In this document: piece after piece, positions 8,669 through 16,797 of the stretch
Layout of the letters: each line of letters starts with the position of its first letter
Numbering within the stretch: the stretch's first letter is position 1
Source: UBA6772 sp965183875
Lineage (GTDB): Bacteria > Bacteroidota > Bacteroidia > Flavobacteriales > UBA7430
DNA length: 64,000 nucleotides
Assembly (NCBI GenBank): GCA_965183875.1
Contig: CBCYMK010000027.1
Location: 1-64,000 of the forward strand
Direction: 5' to 3'
Program-made: the position numbers and the translations under genes
Notes under the pieces: generated by a model
What the model was told of the DNA's origin: nothing
What the model saw: only the letters and a program-made list of their open reading frames with translations
Databases searched by the model: none

Positions 8669-8683
8669 TGGCAAAACGCCAGA

Positions 8684-9127
8684 ATGACACAACTCTTTAG
8701 AAATATCCTTTTCACCTTTATGGCTGCTATTATGCTTGGTCTTGCGGGTGGGATTAATGTTTCTAAAATGCAATGTTCAAAGGGGTCTAAAGTCTTTTTA
8801 GGAGTAGAAAACTCTAATTGTCATTTACAGAAAAGCACTAGCTGTGAAAAAATAAAAAGCACTTGTTGTAAAGAGGAAGCACGAAAAGCTAACCGAAAGC
8901 CACCCTGTAATAAACAAACTATAGAATTAAGCTATGAGTTTGATTCTGTCATTTCGAGTATCTATCATATTGGGAGTTTAAAAGATGTAAACCTACCTAC
9001 ATCTACCCTACACACACACACTCCAATTACTACACCGCAACGAGTACAACAAACAATACAAAGAGACAAGTCACCGCCTCTGGTGAGTAAACCCATATTG
9101 TCCAAAATTCAATCATTCCTTATATAG
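8684..9127 (+). CDS. HYC_CC_PP-like cysteine-rich exported protein
   Basis: 147 residues from ATG 8684. This start gives a compact signal peptide (MTQLFRNILFTFMAAIMLGL), whereas the ATG at 8654 overlaps the -7 box. The mature part has clustered cysteines including SNCHLQKS and STCCKEEAR, followed by a Pro-rich tail. It resembles small Bacteroidota proteins named for an HYC, CC and PP pattern that often neighbour metal-handling genes; here the HYC element is reduced to NCH. As the first gene before the cupredoxin operon, metal binding or sensing is plausible but unproven. Confidence 0.6.
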   Translation: MTQLFRNILFTFMAAIMLGLAGGINVSKMQCSKGSKVFLGVENSNCHLQKSTSCEKIKSTCCKEEARKANRKPPCNKQTIELSYEFDSVISSIYHIGSLKDVNLPTSTLHTHTPITTPQRVQQTIQRDKSPPLVSKPILSKIQSFLI

Positions 9128-9182
9128 GATATATTTTCTTGTTTACTATTATTCTCTTAACACCTTGTTACGAGACAAAAAC

Positions 9183-9196
9183 GTGTATTTATACAC
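9183..9196. promoter_or_regulatory. Palindrome upstream of cupredoxin gene
   Basis: GTGTAT-TT-ATACAC is a perfect 14-bp inverted repeat ending 26 bp before the ATG at 9223, in the leader between the first two genes of the copper region. It is a candidate operator. Confidence 0.4.
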
Positions 9197-9222
9197 ATCG
9201 TTTAACAACAAAATGTATCAAA

Positions 9223-9810
9223 ATGAAAAACACTCTATTTACTATCGCGCTAGCATTTGTAACAACTTTAACATTTGCTCAAAATCAATCCATGTCATTA
9301 TCTCACTTTGGAGGAGCTTCTCCAAGTCAATTAACTGTTTCTGTTGGAGAAGAAATTGACTTTTTCTGGGCTGGCGGACAAACACACCCCATGACTGAGG
9401 GATGGCAAACTGGAGAAAGCTCTACGCCGATTCCATTTCAAACAATTACAGTTACTTCTGCAAATACCGAAGCAGCGAATAACCCAGTAACCTTCACATT
9501 AGAGGAAGCAGGAACTTATTATTTCCATTGTGGTACCAACGCAGCCAATTCAAATTTATGGGCATCAATTATCGTTACCGAATCTGGTGTGGGAATTGAA
9601 GAGGAAGAAGTAACTAATAGTGGTGTATTCCCAAATCCTGCCTGTGACTTTTTAACGATTAAGAACTTTAAAGGTGAAGCGTCTGTTTATAGTATTACGG
9701 GGAAACTCATGCTAAAAGTTTCAATACCTTTGATTGATATCACGAACCTTCCAAACGGAATCTACATTCTAGATAATCAAGGTTCGAAAACACAATTTAT
9801 TAAGGAATAA
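9223..9810 (+). CDS. Cupredoxin-like secreted protein with T9SS sorting domain
   Basis: 195 residues from ATG 9223, which begins a clear signal peptide (MKNTLFTIALAFVTTLTFAQ); an in-frame upstream ATG at 9139 would bury it. Residues 20-120 form a plastocyanin/azurin-like domain: THPMTEGW supplies the first His, and TYYFHCGTNAANSNLW the Cys loop. The His and Met that normally follow the Cys are absent, so type-1 copper binding may be lost or altered. Residues 125-195 match a type A T9SS C-terminal domain (FPNPACDFLTI, NLPNGIYIL). Probably surface-anchored or secreted. Confidence 0.78.
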   Translation: MKNTLFTIALAFVTTLTFAQNQSMSLSHFGGASPSQLTVSVGEEIDFFWAGGQTHPMTEGWQTGESSTPIPFQTITVTSANTEAANNPVTFTLEEAGTYYFHCGTNAANSNLWASIIVTESGVGIEEEEVTNSGVFPNPACDFLTIKNFKGEASVYSITGKLMLKVSIPLIDITNLPNGIYILDNQGSKTQFIKE

Positions 9811-9814
9811 TAGT

Positions 9815-9839
9815 GTGGGCAGTTCCAAAGACTGCCCAC
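9815..9839 (+). other. Intercistronic hairpin
   Basis: Perfect 9-bp arms GTGGGCAGT and ACTGCCCAC with a 7-nt loop between the cupredoxin and the next gene. No T run follows, so it is more likely an mRNA-processing or stability element than a full terminator. Confidence 0.55.
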
Positions 9840-9858
9840 TTAACCAAAACAAAAAAAG

Positions 9859-10548
9859 ATGAAAAACTCTATCATAACTCTGTGCATACTACTAGGTGGT
9901 ATAGCAACAGCACAAACTTCGTTTACTTGGAGTCCAAACGACACAATTATTCAGGATGTTAATCCTGACCTTTATACGGAAATGAATATTGAGCAAATCA
10001 ATATAAGTGGTGATACTTTAGAATTAGGTATCGAAGTAGTAAAAAATACCATCGACGCAAGTTGGGATGGAATGATATGCTTACAAGGTTTATGCTTAGG
10101 ACAAATTCGTCCAGTAGGTTTCACATCTCAGATGACTCCAATAAGTGGGGAATTAAATGGATACACTAAGCTTACAGTTTACCCTGCAGGTGGAACTCAA
10201 AGTGGGGAGCTACGAATTCGTGTTTACGACTTAAATAACCCTACAGATGGCGATACGTGTACTTGGATTGTGAATTCTGTTGCTACTGTTGGACTTAATG
10301 AATCTTCTTTAGTAGACATTACTTTGTTCCCAAATCCAGCTCAACATACATTAAACATTCAATCGAGTCTAAGTTTTGATAAAATTGAAATTATTGATCT
10401 TTTAGGGAAGAAAGTATTGAGTCAAACTTGTAAGTCCAACTCAATGAATCAATTTGATGTTTCCGCATTAAAGAGAGGGAATTATCTCGTTCGATTATTC
10501 GACGGTACAGCATTGCTGAAAACTGAAAAGATTCTTATCAATGAATAG
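9859..10548 (+). CDS. Secreted protein with T9SS type A sorting domain
   Basis: 229 residues: a signal peptide (about 1-18), a beta-rich domain (20-145) with cysteines in DGMICLQGLCLG and DGDTCTW, then a T9SS C-terminal domain from about 150 (LFPNPAQHTLNI, LKRGNYLVRLF). I do not recognise the central domain. Its position inside the cupredoxin/multicopper oxidase operon suggests an extracellular copper-related role. The last 8 bp overlap the next gene, implying coupled translation. Confidence 0.7.
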   Translation: MKNSIITLCILLGGIATAQTSFTWSPNDTIIQDVNPDLYTEMNIEQINISGDTLELGIEVVKNTIDASWDGMICLQGLCLGQIRPVGFTSQMTPISGELNGYTKLTVYPAGGTQSGELRIRVYDLNNPTDGDTCTWIVNSVATVGLNESSLVDITLFPNPAQHTLNIQSSLSFDKIEIIDLLGKKVLSQTCKSNSMNQFDVSALKRGNYLVRLFDGTALLKTEKILINE

Positions 10549-11401
10549 ATTCAAACTTTCAATTGTATTAGGACTAATTATCGCGAGTAATCTACTAGCC
10601 ACTAATGTGGAGAAATCCTTATACATCATTTCAGACTCTATACAAACCGTTGATAGTATTTCCGTTCCCTACTTAAGTTTTAATGAAGAGGACGTGTACT
10701 CAAAAGAAAGTCCTATCATCAGTATAAATTCTGGTGATACGCTTAAAATATGGATATATAACCTAGACAGCATCATACATAATTTTGCTGTTTTAGATTT
10801 CTCGGATACTTTCATTATCCCAGCTGGAGATTCAGTCTATTTAGAACAGGTTTTTATGGATGAAGGATTATACATTTATCACGACCCGCTTAATTATCCG
10901 AAAAACACCTACCTAGGTTTAGCAGGGATGATTGTTGTGAACGACTTAGATGTGCAGAACTTTTACTGGAATATTAAAGAACACAATGCCCAATGGAATT
11001 TCGACCTTGTAAACAACTTCGATGTTGATTGGCCTAATTATGACCCAAAATATTTCACAATAAATGGGAATAGTAATCCGTATATAAACGCAGACTCTTT
11101 AGCACGTATTATTGGTTCGGTAGGTGATACATTGTACTTAAACATTGCCAATACTGGATTAAGCGTTCATTCTATGCATTTACATGGTTATCATGCAGAA
11201 ATCATGTATTCGAGCATGAAACCAAGCCATATTGGGCGAATTAAGGACACCTTCCCTGTTTACCCTATGGAAACATTAGTTTTAAAAATCGTACCTCATC
11301 AATCAGGAGAATACCCAATACACGACCACAACCTAGTAGCGATTACGGGGAATAATATTTATCCGAACGGGATGTTTACAACCATTTTAATTACGCCCTA
11401 A
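10541..11401 (+). CDS. Two-domain multicopper-oxidase-like protein lacking type-1 Cys
   Basis: 286 residues with a signal peptide and two cupredoxin-like domains (about 45-135 and 150-286). Domain 2 has HSMHLHGYH (about 209-217) and YPIHDHNLV (about 257-265), the places where multicopper oxidases carry HxxHxH and HCH. The cysteine of HCH is Asp here, so the type-1 copper site cannot form in the usual way, while several type-2/3 histidines remain. Domain 1 has YHDPLN at the matching place. Start and stop overlap the neighbours (8 bp; TAATG), so it is translated with the next oxidase and may work with it. Confidence 0.72.
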   Translation: MNRFKLSIVLGLIIASNLLATNVEKSLYIISDSIQTVDSISVPYLSFNEEDVYSKESPIISINSGDTLKIWIYNLDSIIHNFAVLDFSDTFIIPAGDSVYLEQVFMDEGLYIYHDPLNYPKNTYLGLAGMIVVNDLDVQNFYWNIKEHNAQWNFDLVNNFDVDWPNYDPKYFTINGNSNPYINADSLARIIGSVGDTLYLNIANTGLSVHSMHLHGYHAEIMYSSMKPSHIGRIKDTFPVYPMETLVLKIVPHQSGEYPIHDHNLVAITGNNIYPNGMFTTILITP

Positions 11402-12579
11402 TGAAACAATTATTTTACATACTATTTTTTGCTGTGAGCCTTAACGCTACGGCTCAAGATGAAACAACATTCATTTTTTCCAAAATGGATATTGAGGCGC
11501 AACATATTTTATGGGACGACACCCCTACGATGCTCATGGGATTTACTGCTATGATGAGTGCTAGCATTGATATTCCAGGACCTACATTAACTTATTTTGA
11601 AGGTGATTCTGTAGAGCTAAAGCTTCGAAACATGTCGCAAGGGGCTTCTCATACCATTCATTTACACGGTTTAGATGTTGACCAACAAAACGATGGTGTT
11701 CCGCACCTTTCATTCGAAGTAGGACATAACGAAACAGAGTCTTATTACTTTAGGGCGCCACATCCTGGTACATACCTATATCATTGCCATGTTACTTCGG
11801 CTTTACATGTTCAAGCTGGAATGTATGGGCTACTCATCATAAAACCCAACACAGGCATTAACGAAACTTGGGAAGGCGGATTCAACTATAACTCAGAGTA
11901 TGCATGGATGACTTCTGAAATTGATTTAGCATGGCATGAAGATTCTTTAATCAATCAAGCTCATGATACAACAACAATGCAATTTCATTTACCTGATTAC
12001 GAACCAAACTATTTTCTAGTAAATGGACGCTCAGAACATCAATTAGCAGAAAATGGAATACCCGTAATTGCCTCAGCTAATGAAGTAGTATTGCTACGAT
12101 TAGCGAACATTGGTTATTATGGCAATACCTATCATTTCCCTATGCATTTAAATGCTCGAATCATCTCTAGCGATGGAAGACCATTACCCACAATGGAGTT
12201 TTCTGACTCTTTAACAATTATGCCAGGCGAACGATATCAGGTATTACTGCAATCTACTTATGAACTAGAAGATGCTATTGAAATTGACTACTTTAATTTA
12301 AACACACAATCAATCGCCAATACTCAAGAGGTTCCTGTTTTTATTTCTGGATATTTTAGTCAATATGAAAATACACTAGAGAAAATTAAGCTATACCCTA
12401 ACCCTAGTACAGATAGGGTTGGTTTCTCAAAAATGATTCAGTCTATTAAGCTCTTCGACAATAAGGGGAGATTACTTTTAACAAAACACGATTCAGATTT
12501 TATTAACATTAGCAACTTAGCTAAGGGAGTATACTATCTCAATTTAGATTCTGAAAGCACAACAATAATAAAAAACTAA
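11401..12579 (+). CDS. Small multicopper oxidase with T9SS sorting domain
   Basis: 392 residues: signal peptide (about 1-18), cupredoxin domain 1 with TIHLHG (about 85-90) and YHCHVTSALHVQAGM (about 127-141), domain 2 with YHFPMH (about 244), then a T9SS sorting domain from about 325. The type-1 Cys, His and Met all sit in domain 1 and domain 2 lacks an HCH motif, reminiscent of two-domain oxidases with the blue copper site in the first domain. It likely oxidises Cu(I) or small organics outside the cell. It overlaps the previous gene as TAATG. Confidence 0.8.
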   Translation: MKQLFYILFFAVSLNATAQDETTFIFSKMDIEAQHILWDDTPTMLMGFTAMMSASIDIPGPTLTYFEGDSVELKLRNMSQGASHTIHLHGLDVDQQNDGVPHLSFEVGHNETESYYFRAPHPGTYLYHCHVTSALHVQAGMYGLLIIKPNTGINETWEGGFNYNSEYAWMTSEIDLAWHEDSLINQAHDTTTMQFHLPDYEPNYFLVNGRSEHQLAENGIPVIASANEVVLLRLANIGYYGNTYHFPMHLNARIISSDGRPLPTMEFSDSLTIMPGERYQVLLQSTYELEDAIEIDYFNLNTQSIANTQEVPVFISGYFSQYENTLEKIKLYPNPSTDRVGFSKMIQSIKLFDNKGRLLLTKHDSDFINISNLAKGVYYLNLDSESTTIIKN

Positions 12580-12583
12580 GCCT

Positions 12584-13309
12584 ATGAAATTCATTATTCA
12601 ACTCTTTATCCTAACAACTATATTTTCGTGCAATACTAAGCAAGACATCATTGTAGAACACAAAGGAGCCTTGCGCAATATTATGCACAAAGGGGATTTA
12701 AGTGCAAAAGTTGACCTTAAAGAATTCGAAAATCGTGAAGGCTTATATGGTTTAGGTGCTGTAGAAAACCTGAAAGGTGAAATACTAATTCTCGATGGAG
12801 AGCCTTTTATTTCATCTTGTGAGCTAACTGATTCTATAAAAGTAAGCAGCATAAAAAACACCTTTGACACGAAAGCTGCACTATTTGTTTATAGCCAGGT
12901 TAATAATTGGATTGATATAAAAATTCCTTTTGACGTACTAACATACCAGCAATTAGAAGAGTTTATTCGCACTGAAGCCAAGCATCAAGGAATAGACTTA
13001 GAAAAACCTTTTCCCTTTTTGGTAAATGGGCAATTTGATTCTTTTGACTGGCATATTATCGACTGGAAAGAGGGGGATATGGAACATTCACACGAAAAAC
13101 ATATTCAGGCAGGTTTACACGGTACAAAACACAATACCAAAGGACGAATTTTAGGATTCTACTCCAATAAACATCACGCTATCTATACGCATCATACAAC
13201 AAATATGCATTTACATATAAAAACGGATGACAATAACCTTGTTGGCCATGTGGATGATTTAATGCTTGATAATGGTACTGTGTTGAGACTCCCACTCTTA
13301 ATTGAATAA
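12584..13309 (+). CDS. Acetolactate-decarboxylase-like lipoprotein
   Basis: 241 residues with a lipobox ending in Cys16 (TIFSC), so it is exported and lipid-anchored, unlike the cytoplasmic enzyme. The body matches acetolactate decarboxylase: EGLYGLGAVENLKGE near 46-60 and MHLHIKTDDNNLVGHVDDL near 208-226, with the three metal-binding histidines kept. GRILGFYS and a His-rich stretch (KHHAIYTHHTTN) precede it. It sits between a multicopper oxidase and MbnP, which suggests a copper or metal role rather than acetoin synthesis. The fold call is strong; the function is uncertain. Confidence 0.75.
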   Translation: MKFIIQLFILTTIFSCNTKQDIIVEHKGALRNIMHKGDLSAKVDLKEFENREGLYGLGAVENLKGEILILDGEPFISSCELTDSIKVSSIKNTFDTKAALFVYSQVNNWIDIKIPFDVLTYQQLEEFIRTEAKHQGIDLEKPFPFLVNGQFDSFDWHIIDWKEGDMEHSHEKHIQAGLHGTKHNTKGRILGFYSNKHHAIYTHHTTNMHLHIKTDDNNLVGHVDDLMLDNGTVLRLPLLIE

Positions 13310-13321
13310 AACTAAGAACAA

Positions 13322-14062
13322 ATGAATCAGATTAAACACATTACAATCTTTCTTACTGTAGTACTGCTAACTTTAAATTCATGTACGAAGGAGCCAGCTA
13401 AAGTGAACGTAAATTTCACACACCAAATAGATGGTGAAAACTTAGAATTATATACAATCGACTATGAAAATGAATTCGGACATTCGTACAATATTCAGTT
13501 ACTTCGTTATATCGTATCTAAAATAGAACTTATTGATGATAAGGGAGTTTCACATGAATTAGATGATTTCCACTATGTAGATATTGAAACCAGTAGTACT
13601 CTAAGTTTGGCTAAAAGCATGAAAATCCCTGTTGGTGATTACCAATCAATTCAGTTTACATTTGGATTAGATGAGGAGATGAACATCAGTAATTCACATC
13701 TCGCCGAACCTGTACATGGAGCAATGGCTTGGCCAGACCAAATGGGTGGAGGTTATCACTATATGAGAATGGAAGGAGCTTATACTGCTTTAGATGAAAC
13801 GCAACACTTTTATTTAACCCATACTGGTGCAACCGCAGGAGTTGCACGGCACATCAATTATTCTTTACCTATTGATTTGAATACCTGTGAAGAACAAGAA
13901 TATCAAATAAATTTATCAATGAATTTGAATGCATGGTACTCAAATCCGAATACCTATAATTTTGAAGTCTTTGATGATGGGATAATGGGAAACCCAGAGG
14001 CTCAGCAATTACTTCATGAAAATGGCGTAAATGTGTTTAGTGTAGAAGTTAATTATTTGTAG
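13322..14062 (+). CDS. mbnP: MbnP-family copper-binding lipoprotein
   Basis: 246 residues with a lipobox ending at Cys21 (LTLNSC). The sequence follows the MbnP family: LLRYIVSKIEL near residue 60, a Trp-containing GAMAWPDQMGGGYHYMRMEG block near 136-155, and HINYSLPIDLN. Characterised MbnP proteins bind copper in the periplasm and work with the di-haem protein MbnH, which is absent from this window. The gene ends the copper operon. The IS21 element begins 57 bp later, and rebuilding the pre-insertion site shows nothing was lost between. Confidence 0.8.
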   Translation: MNQIKHITIFLTVVLLTLNSCTKEPAKVNVNFTHQIDGENLELYTIDYENEFGHSYNIQLLRYIVSKIELIDDKGVSHELDDFHYVDIETSSTLSLAKSMKIPVGDYQSIQFTFGLDEEMNISNSHLAEPVHGAMAWPDQMGGGYHYMRMEGAYTALDETQHFYLTHTGATAGVARHINYSLPIDLNTCEEQEYQINLSMNLNAWYSNPNTYNFEVFDDGIMGNPEAQQLLHENGVNVFSVEVNYL

Positions 14063-14113
14063 CTAGAACAGAAGTCTTTTTACTCTTAATCCTTTTGATA
14101 CCAATAATAAGCA

Positions 14114-14118
14114 AGGAG
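14114..14118. repeat. Left target-site duplication of IS21 element
   Basis: AGGAG directly abuts the left TGG end of the element and recurs at 16655-16659. If the right end is taken two bases earlier, the duplication becomes the 7-bp CAAGGAG. Both fit the 4-8 bp of the IS21 family. Confidence 0.85.
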
Positions 14119-14257
14119 TGGATATTTCGGTCAGAACCGTGCCACCAATTCCGGTCTGACCGTGCCAGAGATTTCGGTTTAAACTGGGCCACTATTTCGG
14201 TTCTATTTGTGCCACACTAAAAGATCAAGAACTTAGCCATCTCAAAATAAAGTAGAT

Positions 14258-15811
14258 ATGGCTAGAAAACTTGATCACATGGATTTAAAACAAATTATCA
14301 GTTTACATCTGGATGGGCTCAGCAATCGTCAGATAGCAAAAGCGCTAAGCTTAAGTAGAAACACAGTCAATGAGTACATGACGTTGTTCAAGTCTAGTCA
14401 AGTTCCTTTACAGGAGCTTATGTCTCTTAATGAGGCTTCCATTACGGAGCTTTTCCCAACTAAAACAACCATAGACAATGAGCGGTTCAATCGACTCATG
14501 GTGTATTTCGACAAGGTAAATCTAGCTCGTAATTATCCTGGCTTCACTTTTCTATATCACTACAGAGAGTACGAACAGAGTGATCCTAAGCCGTATAGCT
14601 ACACTCAGTTTATGGAGCATTATAATCGTAAAAACAGTAAGGTTCGAGGTTCTATGAAATTGGAACACCTTGCTGGTCATGAAATGATGATTGATTTTGC
14701 GGGTAAACATCTACATGTCCTCAACAAAGAAACGGGAGAGTTACATCCTGTTGAGGTTTTTGTGGCTATACTTCCTTGTAGTCAATATACCTATGTAGAA
14801 GCTTGTGTGAGTCAAAAACGAGAAGATTTGATTGGCTGTATTGGTGGAGCTTTAGATTTTTATGGAGGAGTTCCTAAAGCAATTATATCAGACAATCTTA
14901 AATCTGCAGTAACTCGAAGCTCAAAATACGAACCTCAAATAAACAAATCCTTAAAAGATTTTGCACGCCATTACGGTTGTGTAGTTAATCCTACAAGAGC
15001 TTATTCCCCACAAGATAAAGCATTAGTTGAACACGCTGTTAAGCTTGCTTATCAGCGTATTTACTATCCATTACGGGATATGACATTCTTTACTTTAAAA
15101 GAATTAAATCATCAGATTAGAATCCTGCTTGAGAAGTATAATGATTACTTATTTCAACAGAAAGAAGCCTCAAGAAAAGAGTTATTTCAGAGTTTAGAGA
15201 GAAGTGAATTAAAACCTTTACCTGATACTGTCTACGAGATTAAAGATTATAGAAGAGCAAAAGTACAGAAAATGGGATATGTTTATTTTTCTGCCGATAA
15301 ATCCTATTACAGCGTTCCTCATAGATTCATTGGCAAACACACTCAAATACACTTCACAGCAAGCATAGTTGAAGTTTACTATAATCAGGAGCGTATAGCT
15401 ATACACGATCGACATCAATCAAAGGGCAGCTATAACACTATAAAAGAGCACCTGAGCAGTAGCCATAAAGCATACAGCCAGTGGTCACCTGATTATTTTA
15501 AAACTTTAGCAAAACCACACGGTGCAGCAGTAATGATGTTCGTTGAACTTTTGATTAACAAGGCTTCATATCCCGAAATAGCTTACAAACGTGCCATGGG
15601 CATCATACAGTTACATCGTCAGTATGGTTCACAGCGACTTAATAATGCGTGTCAGAGAGCATTATACGGAGAAGCCTTGTCGTACAATCGAGTTCGTAAT
15701 ATCCTAAAAAACAACTTAGATAAAGAATGTCAAGACTTAGACAGTCTCAATGAAACAAACACACATATTATCCCACACGAAAATATTAGAGGAGCTCACA
15801 AATACAGTTAA
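14258..15811 (+). CDS. istA: IS21 transposase IstA
   Basis: 517 residues. An N-terminal HTH at about 10-40 (LHLDGLSNRQIAKALSLSRNTV) precedes a DDE integrase core. Core signals include MMIDFAGK (first Asp, about residue 144), the ISDNLKSAV segment (second Asp, about 211) and the PQDKALVEHAV segment (Glu, about 255). Intact length suggests an active copy. It needs the IstB helper encoded 20 bp downstream. Confidence 0.94.
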   Translation: MARKLDHMDLKQIISLHLDGLSNRQIAKALSLSRNTVNEYMTLFKSSQVPLQELMSLNEASITELFPTKTTIDNERFNRLMVYFDKVNLARNYPGFTFLYHYREYEQSDPKPYSYTQFMEHYNRKNSKVRGSMKLEHLAGHEMMIDFAGKHLHVLNKETGELHPVEVFVAILPCSQYTYVEACVSQKREDLIGCIGGALDFYGGVPKAIISDNLKSAVTRSSKYEPQINKSLKDFARHYGCVVNPTRAYSPQDKALVEHAVKLAYQRIYYPLRDMTFFTLKELNHQIRILLEKYNDYLFQQKEASRKELFQSLERSELKPLPDTVYEIKDYRRAKVQKMGYVYFSADKSYYSVPHRFIGKHTQIHFTASIVEVYYNQERIAIHDRHQSKGSYNTIKEHLSSSHKAYSQWSPDYFKTLAKPHGAAVMMFVELLINKASYPEIAYKRAMGIIQLHRQYGSQRLNNACQRALYGEALSYNRVRNILKNNLDKECQDLDSLNETNTHIIPHENIRGAHKYS

Positions 15812-15831
15812 TCACTAAATCATTACTAAAA

Positions 15832-16572
15832 ATGAACAGAAATCAAACCGTAGAAAAGCTACAAAAAATGCGTATTAACGCAATGGCAGAAATGCATCTT
15901 CATCATTTGAAAAACAACTTGTACAATCAAAGTACCCCTGATGAATACATAGCGATACTAACAGACCAAGAGTGGGAATATAGAGAGAATAAGCGTATTG
16001 CCAGATTGCTAAAACAAGCACGGTTTCGACAACCTGCAAGTATAGCAGACGTGGATTTCAAAAGCCCTCGAAACCTTGAAAAAAACATGTTCAACCGCTT
16101 AGCTGACCTTGGTTTTGTGTCGAAAAAAGAAAACCTTATTGTAACAGGTGCCTCTGGAGTCGGTAAAAGCTATTTGACTCAAGCAATTGGACATCAAGCT
16201 TGTTTAATGGGCTTAAGGGTTCAATATCATATTACTGCTCGCTTGTTAAATCGATTAAAACTAGCCAAGTTGGATGGGACTTATATCAAGGAACTGAAAA
16301 AGATATCAAAATTAGACGTACTAATCTTAGATGATTTTGGGCTGCAAGCTTTTGATAATCACGCACGAGAAGCCTTGATGGATCTAATTGAAGATAGATA
16401 TAACACGACCTCTACTTTTGTGTCTTCACAAATTCCAGTGTCAGCTTGGTATGATATTATTGGGGAAGGAACAATTGCTGATGCTATTTTAGATAGGCTT
16501 ATTAACTCTTCTCACAGAATTGAATTGAAGGGCAATTCATTGAGGAAATCATTTTTAGAAAAGCAAAAATGA
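15832..16572 (+). CDS. istB: IS21 helper ATPase IstB
   Basis: 246 residues of the DnaC-like AAA+ family. Walker A is TGASGVGKSYL (about 104-114), Walker B LDVLILDDFG (about 161-170). It directs IstA to target DNA. The gene looks intact and ends about 80 bp before the right terminal repeat. Confidence 0.94.
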   Translation: MNRNQTVEKLQKMRINAMAEMHLHHLKNNLYNQSTPDEYIAILTDQEWEYRENKRIARLLKQARFRQPASIADVDFKSPRNLEKNMFNRLADLGFVSKKENLIVTGASGVGKSYLTQAIGHQACLMGLRVQYHITARLLNRLKLAKLDGTYIKELKKISKLDVLILDDFGLQAFDNHAREALMDLIEDRYNTTSTFVSSQIPVSAWYDIIGEGTIADAILDRLINSSHRIELKGNSLRKSFLEKQK

Positions 16573-16614
16573 TATTTTTTCACTATTATTGATTGATCTT
16601 TTAGAGTGGCACCC

Positions 16615-16797
16615 TTACTCCGAAATCCGTGGCATGGATAGACCGAAATACACAAGGAGTGGGAAAAATAACGCAAGTGAACTTAGGGCAATTGTATCTA
16701 GCACTTTTGCTCCAGGTAGATGATGGAGGTAAAATAGAAACGTTAAAGCAGTAATAAACCCACAAAATCCTCCTAAGATAAACAGTGCTTTTCTCAT
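16615..16797 (-). CDS. Small two-helix membrane protein, 3' end altered by IS21
   Basis: 60 residues with two hydrophobic helices (about 4-24 and 33-50) and the LHHLPGA motif between them, loosely like the HWPxA motif of GldL. Residues 1-48 are native. The last 12 come from the IS end and stop inside it at 16615. Joining the two flanks across the duplication restores a 56-residue ancestral protein whose last eight residues are AYYWYQKD, with its stop at 14086-14088. The altered product keeps both helices and may still function. The start overlaps the upstream c-type lipoprotein stop as TAATG. Confidence 0.7.
   Translation of the reverse strand: MRKALFILGGFCGFITALTFLFYLHHLPGAKVLDTIALSSLALFFPLLVYFGLSMPRISE
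16655..16659. repeat. Right target-site duplication of IS21 element
   Basis: AGGAG immediately outside the right end, identical to 14114-14118. Confidence 0.85.

Larger units (their letters stand above)
8041..8683. other. 640-bp stretch without clear gene
   Basis: It contains two related palindromes (8226-8245, 8281-8312) and a promoter-like TATACTTG at 8321-8328, but no convincing gene follows them. A 49-codon open frame without a start runs from 8395 to the stop at 8542-8544 and may be a gene relic. The right end carries the promoter of the copper operon. Confidence 0.5.
14119..16654 (+). mobile_element. Complete IS21-family insertion sequence (about 2.54 kb)
   Basis: Ends TGGATATTTCGGTC (left) and TGTGTATTTCGGTC (right, read inward) agree at 12 of 14 positions and start with TG as in IS21 elements. 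Inside the left end are four degenerate repeats of the form CGGT...TGCCAC (14128-14213) and two inverted ones at the right end (about 16614-16650), the usual multiple transposase sites. It carries intact istA and istB and is flanked by AGGAG. It inserted into the 3' end of a small membrane-protein gene on the minus strand. Confidence 0.93.

Noticed and set aside
8654..8683. Upstream ATG for the HYC_CC_PP-like protein
   Set aside because: It overlaps the TATTTTTG promoter box and spoils the signal peptide; ATG 8684 is better.
9815..9839. Hairpin after the cupredoxin gene as a transcription terminator
   Set aside because: No T run follows and the next genes look co-transcribed; listed instead as an intercistronic hairpin.
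14063..16797. Idea that the IS21 element deleted an mbnH gene next to mbnP
   Set aside because: The target duplication is intact and the flanks rejoin into one continuous gene end, so nothing was lost in this insertion.
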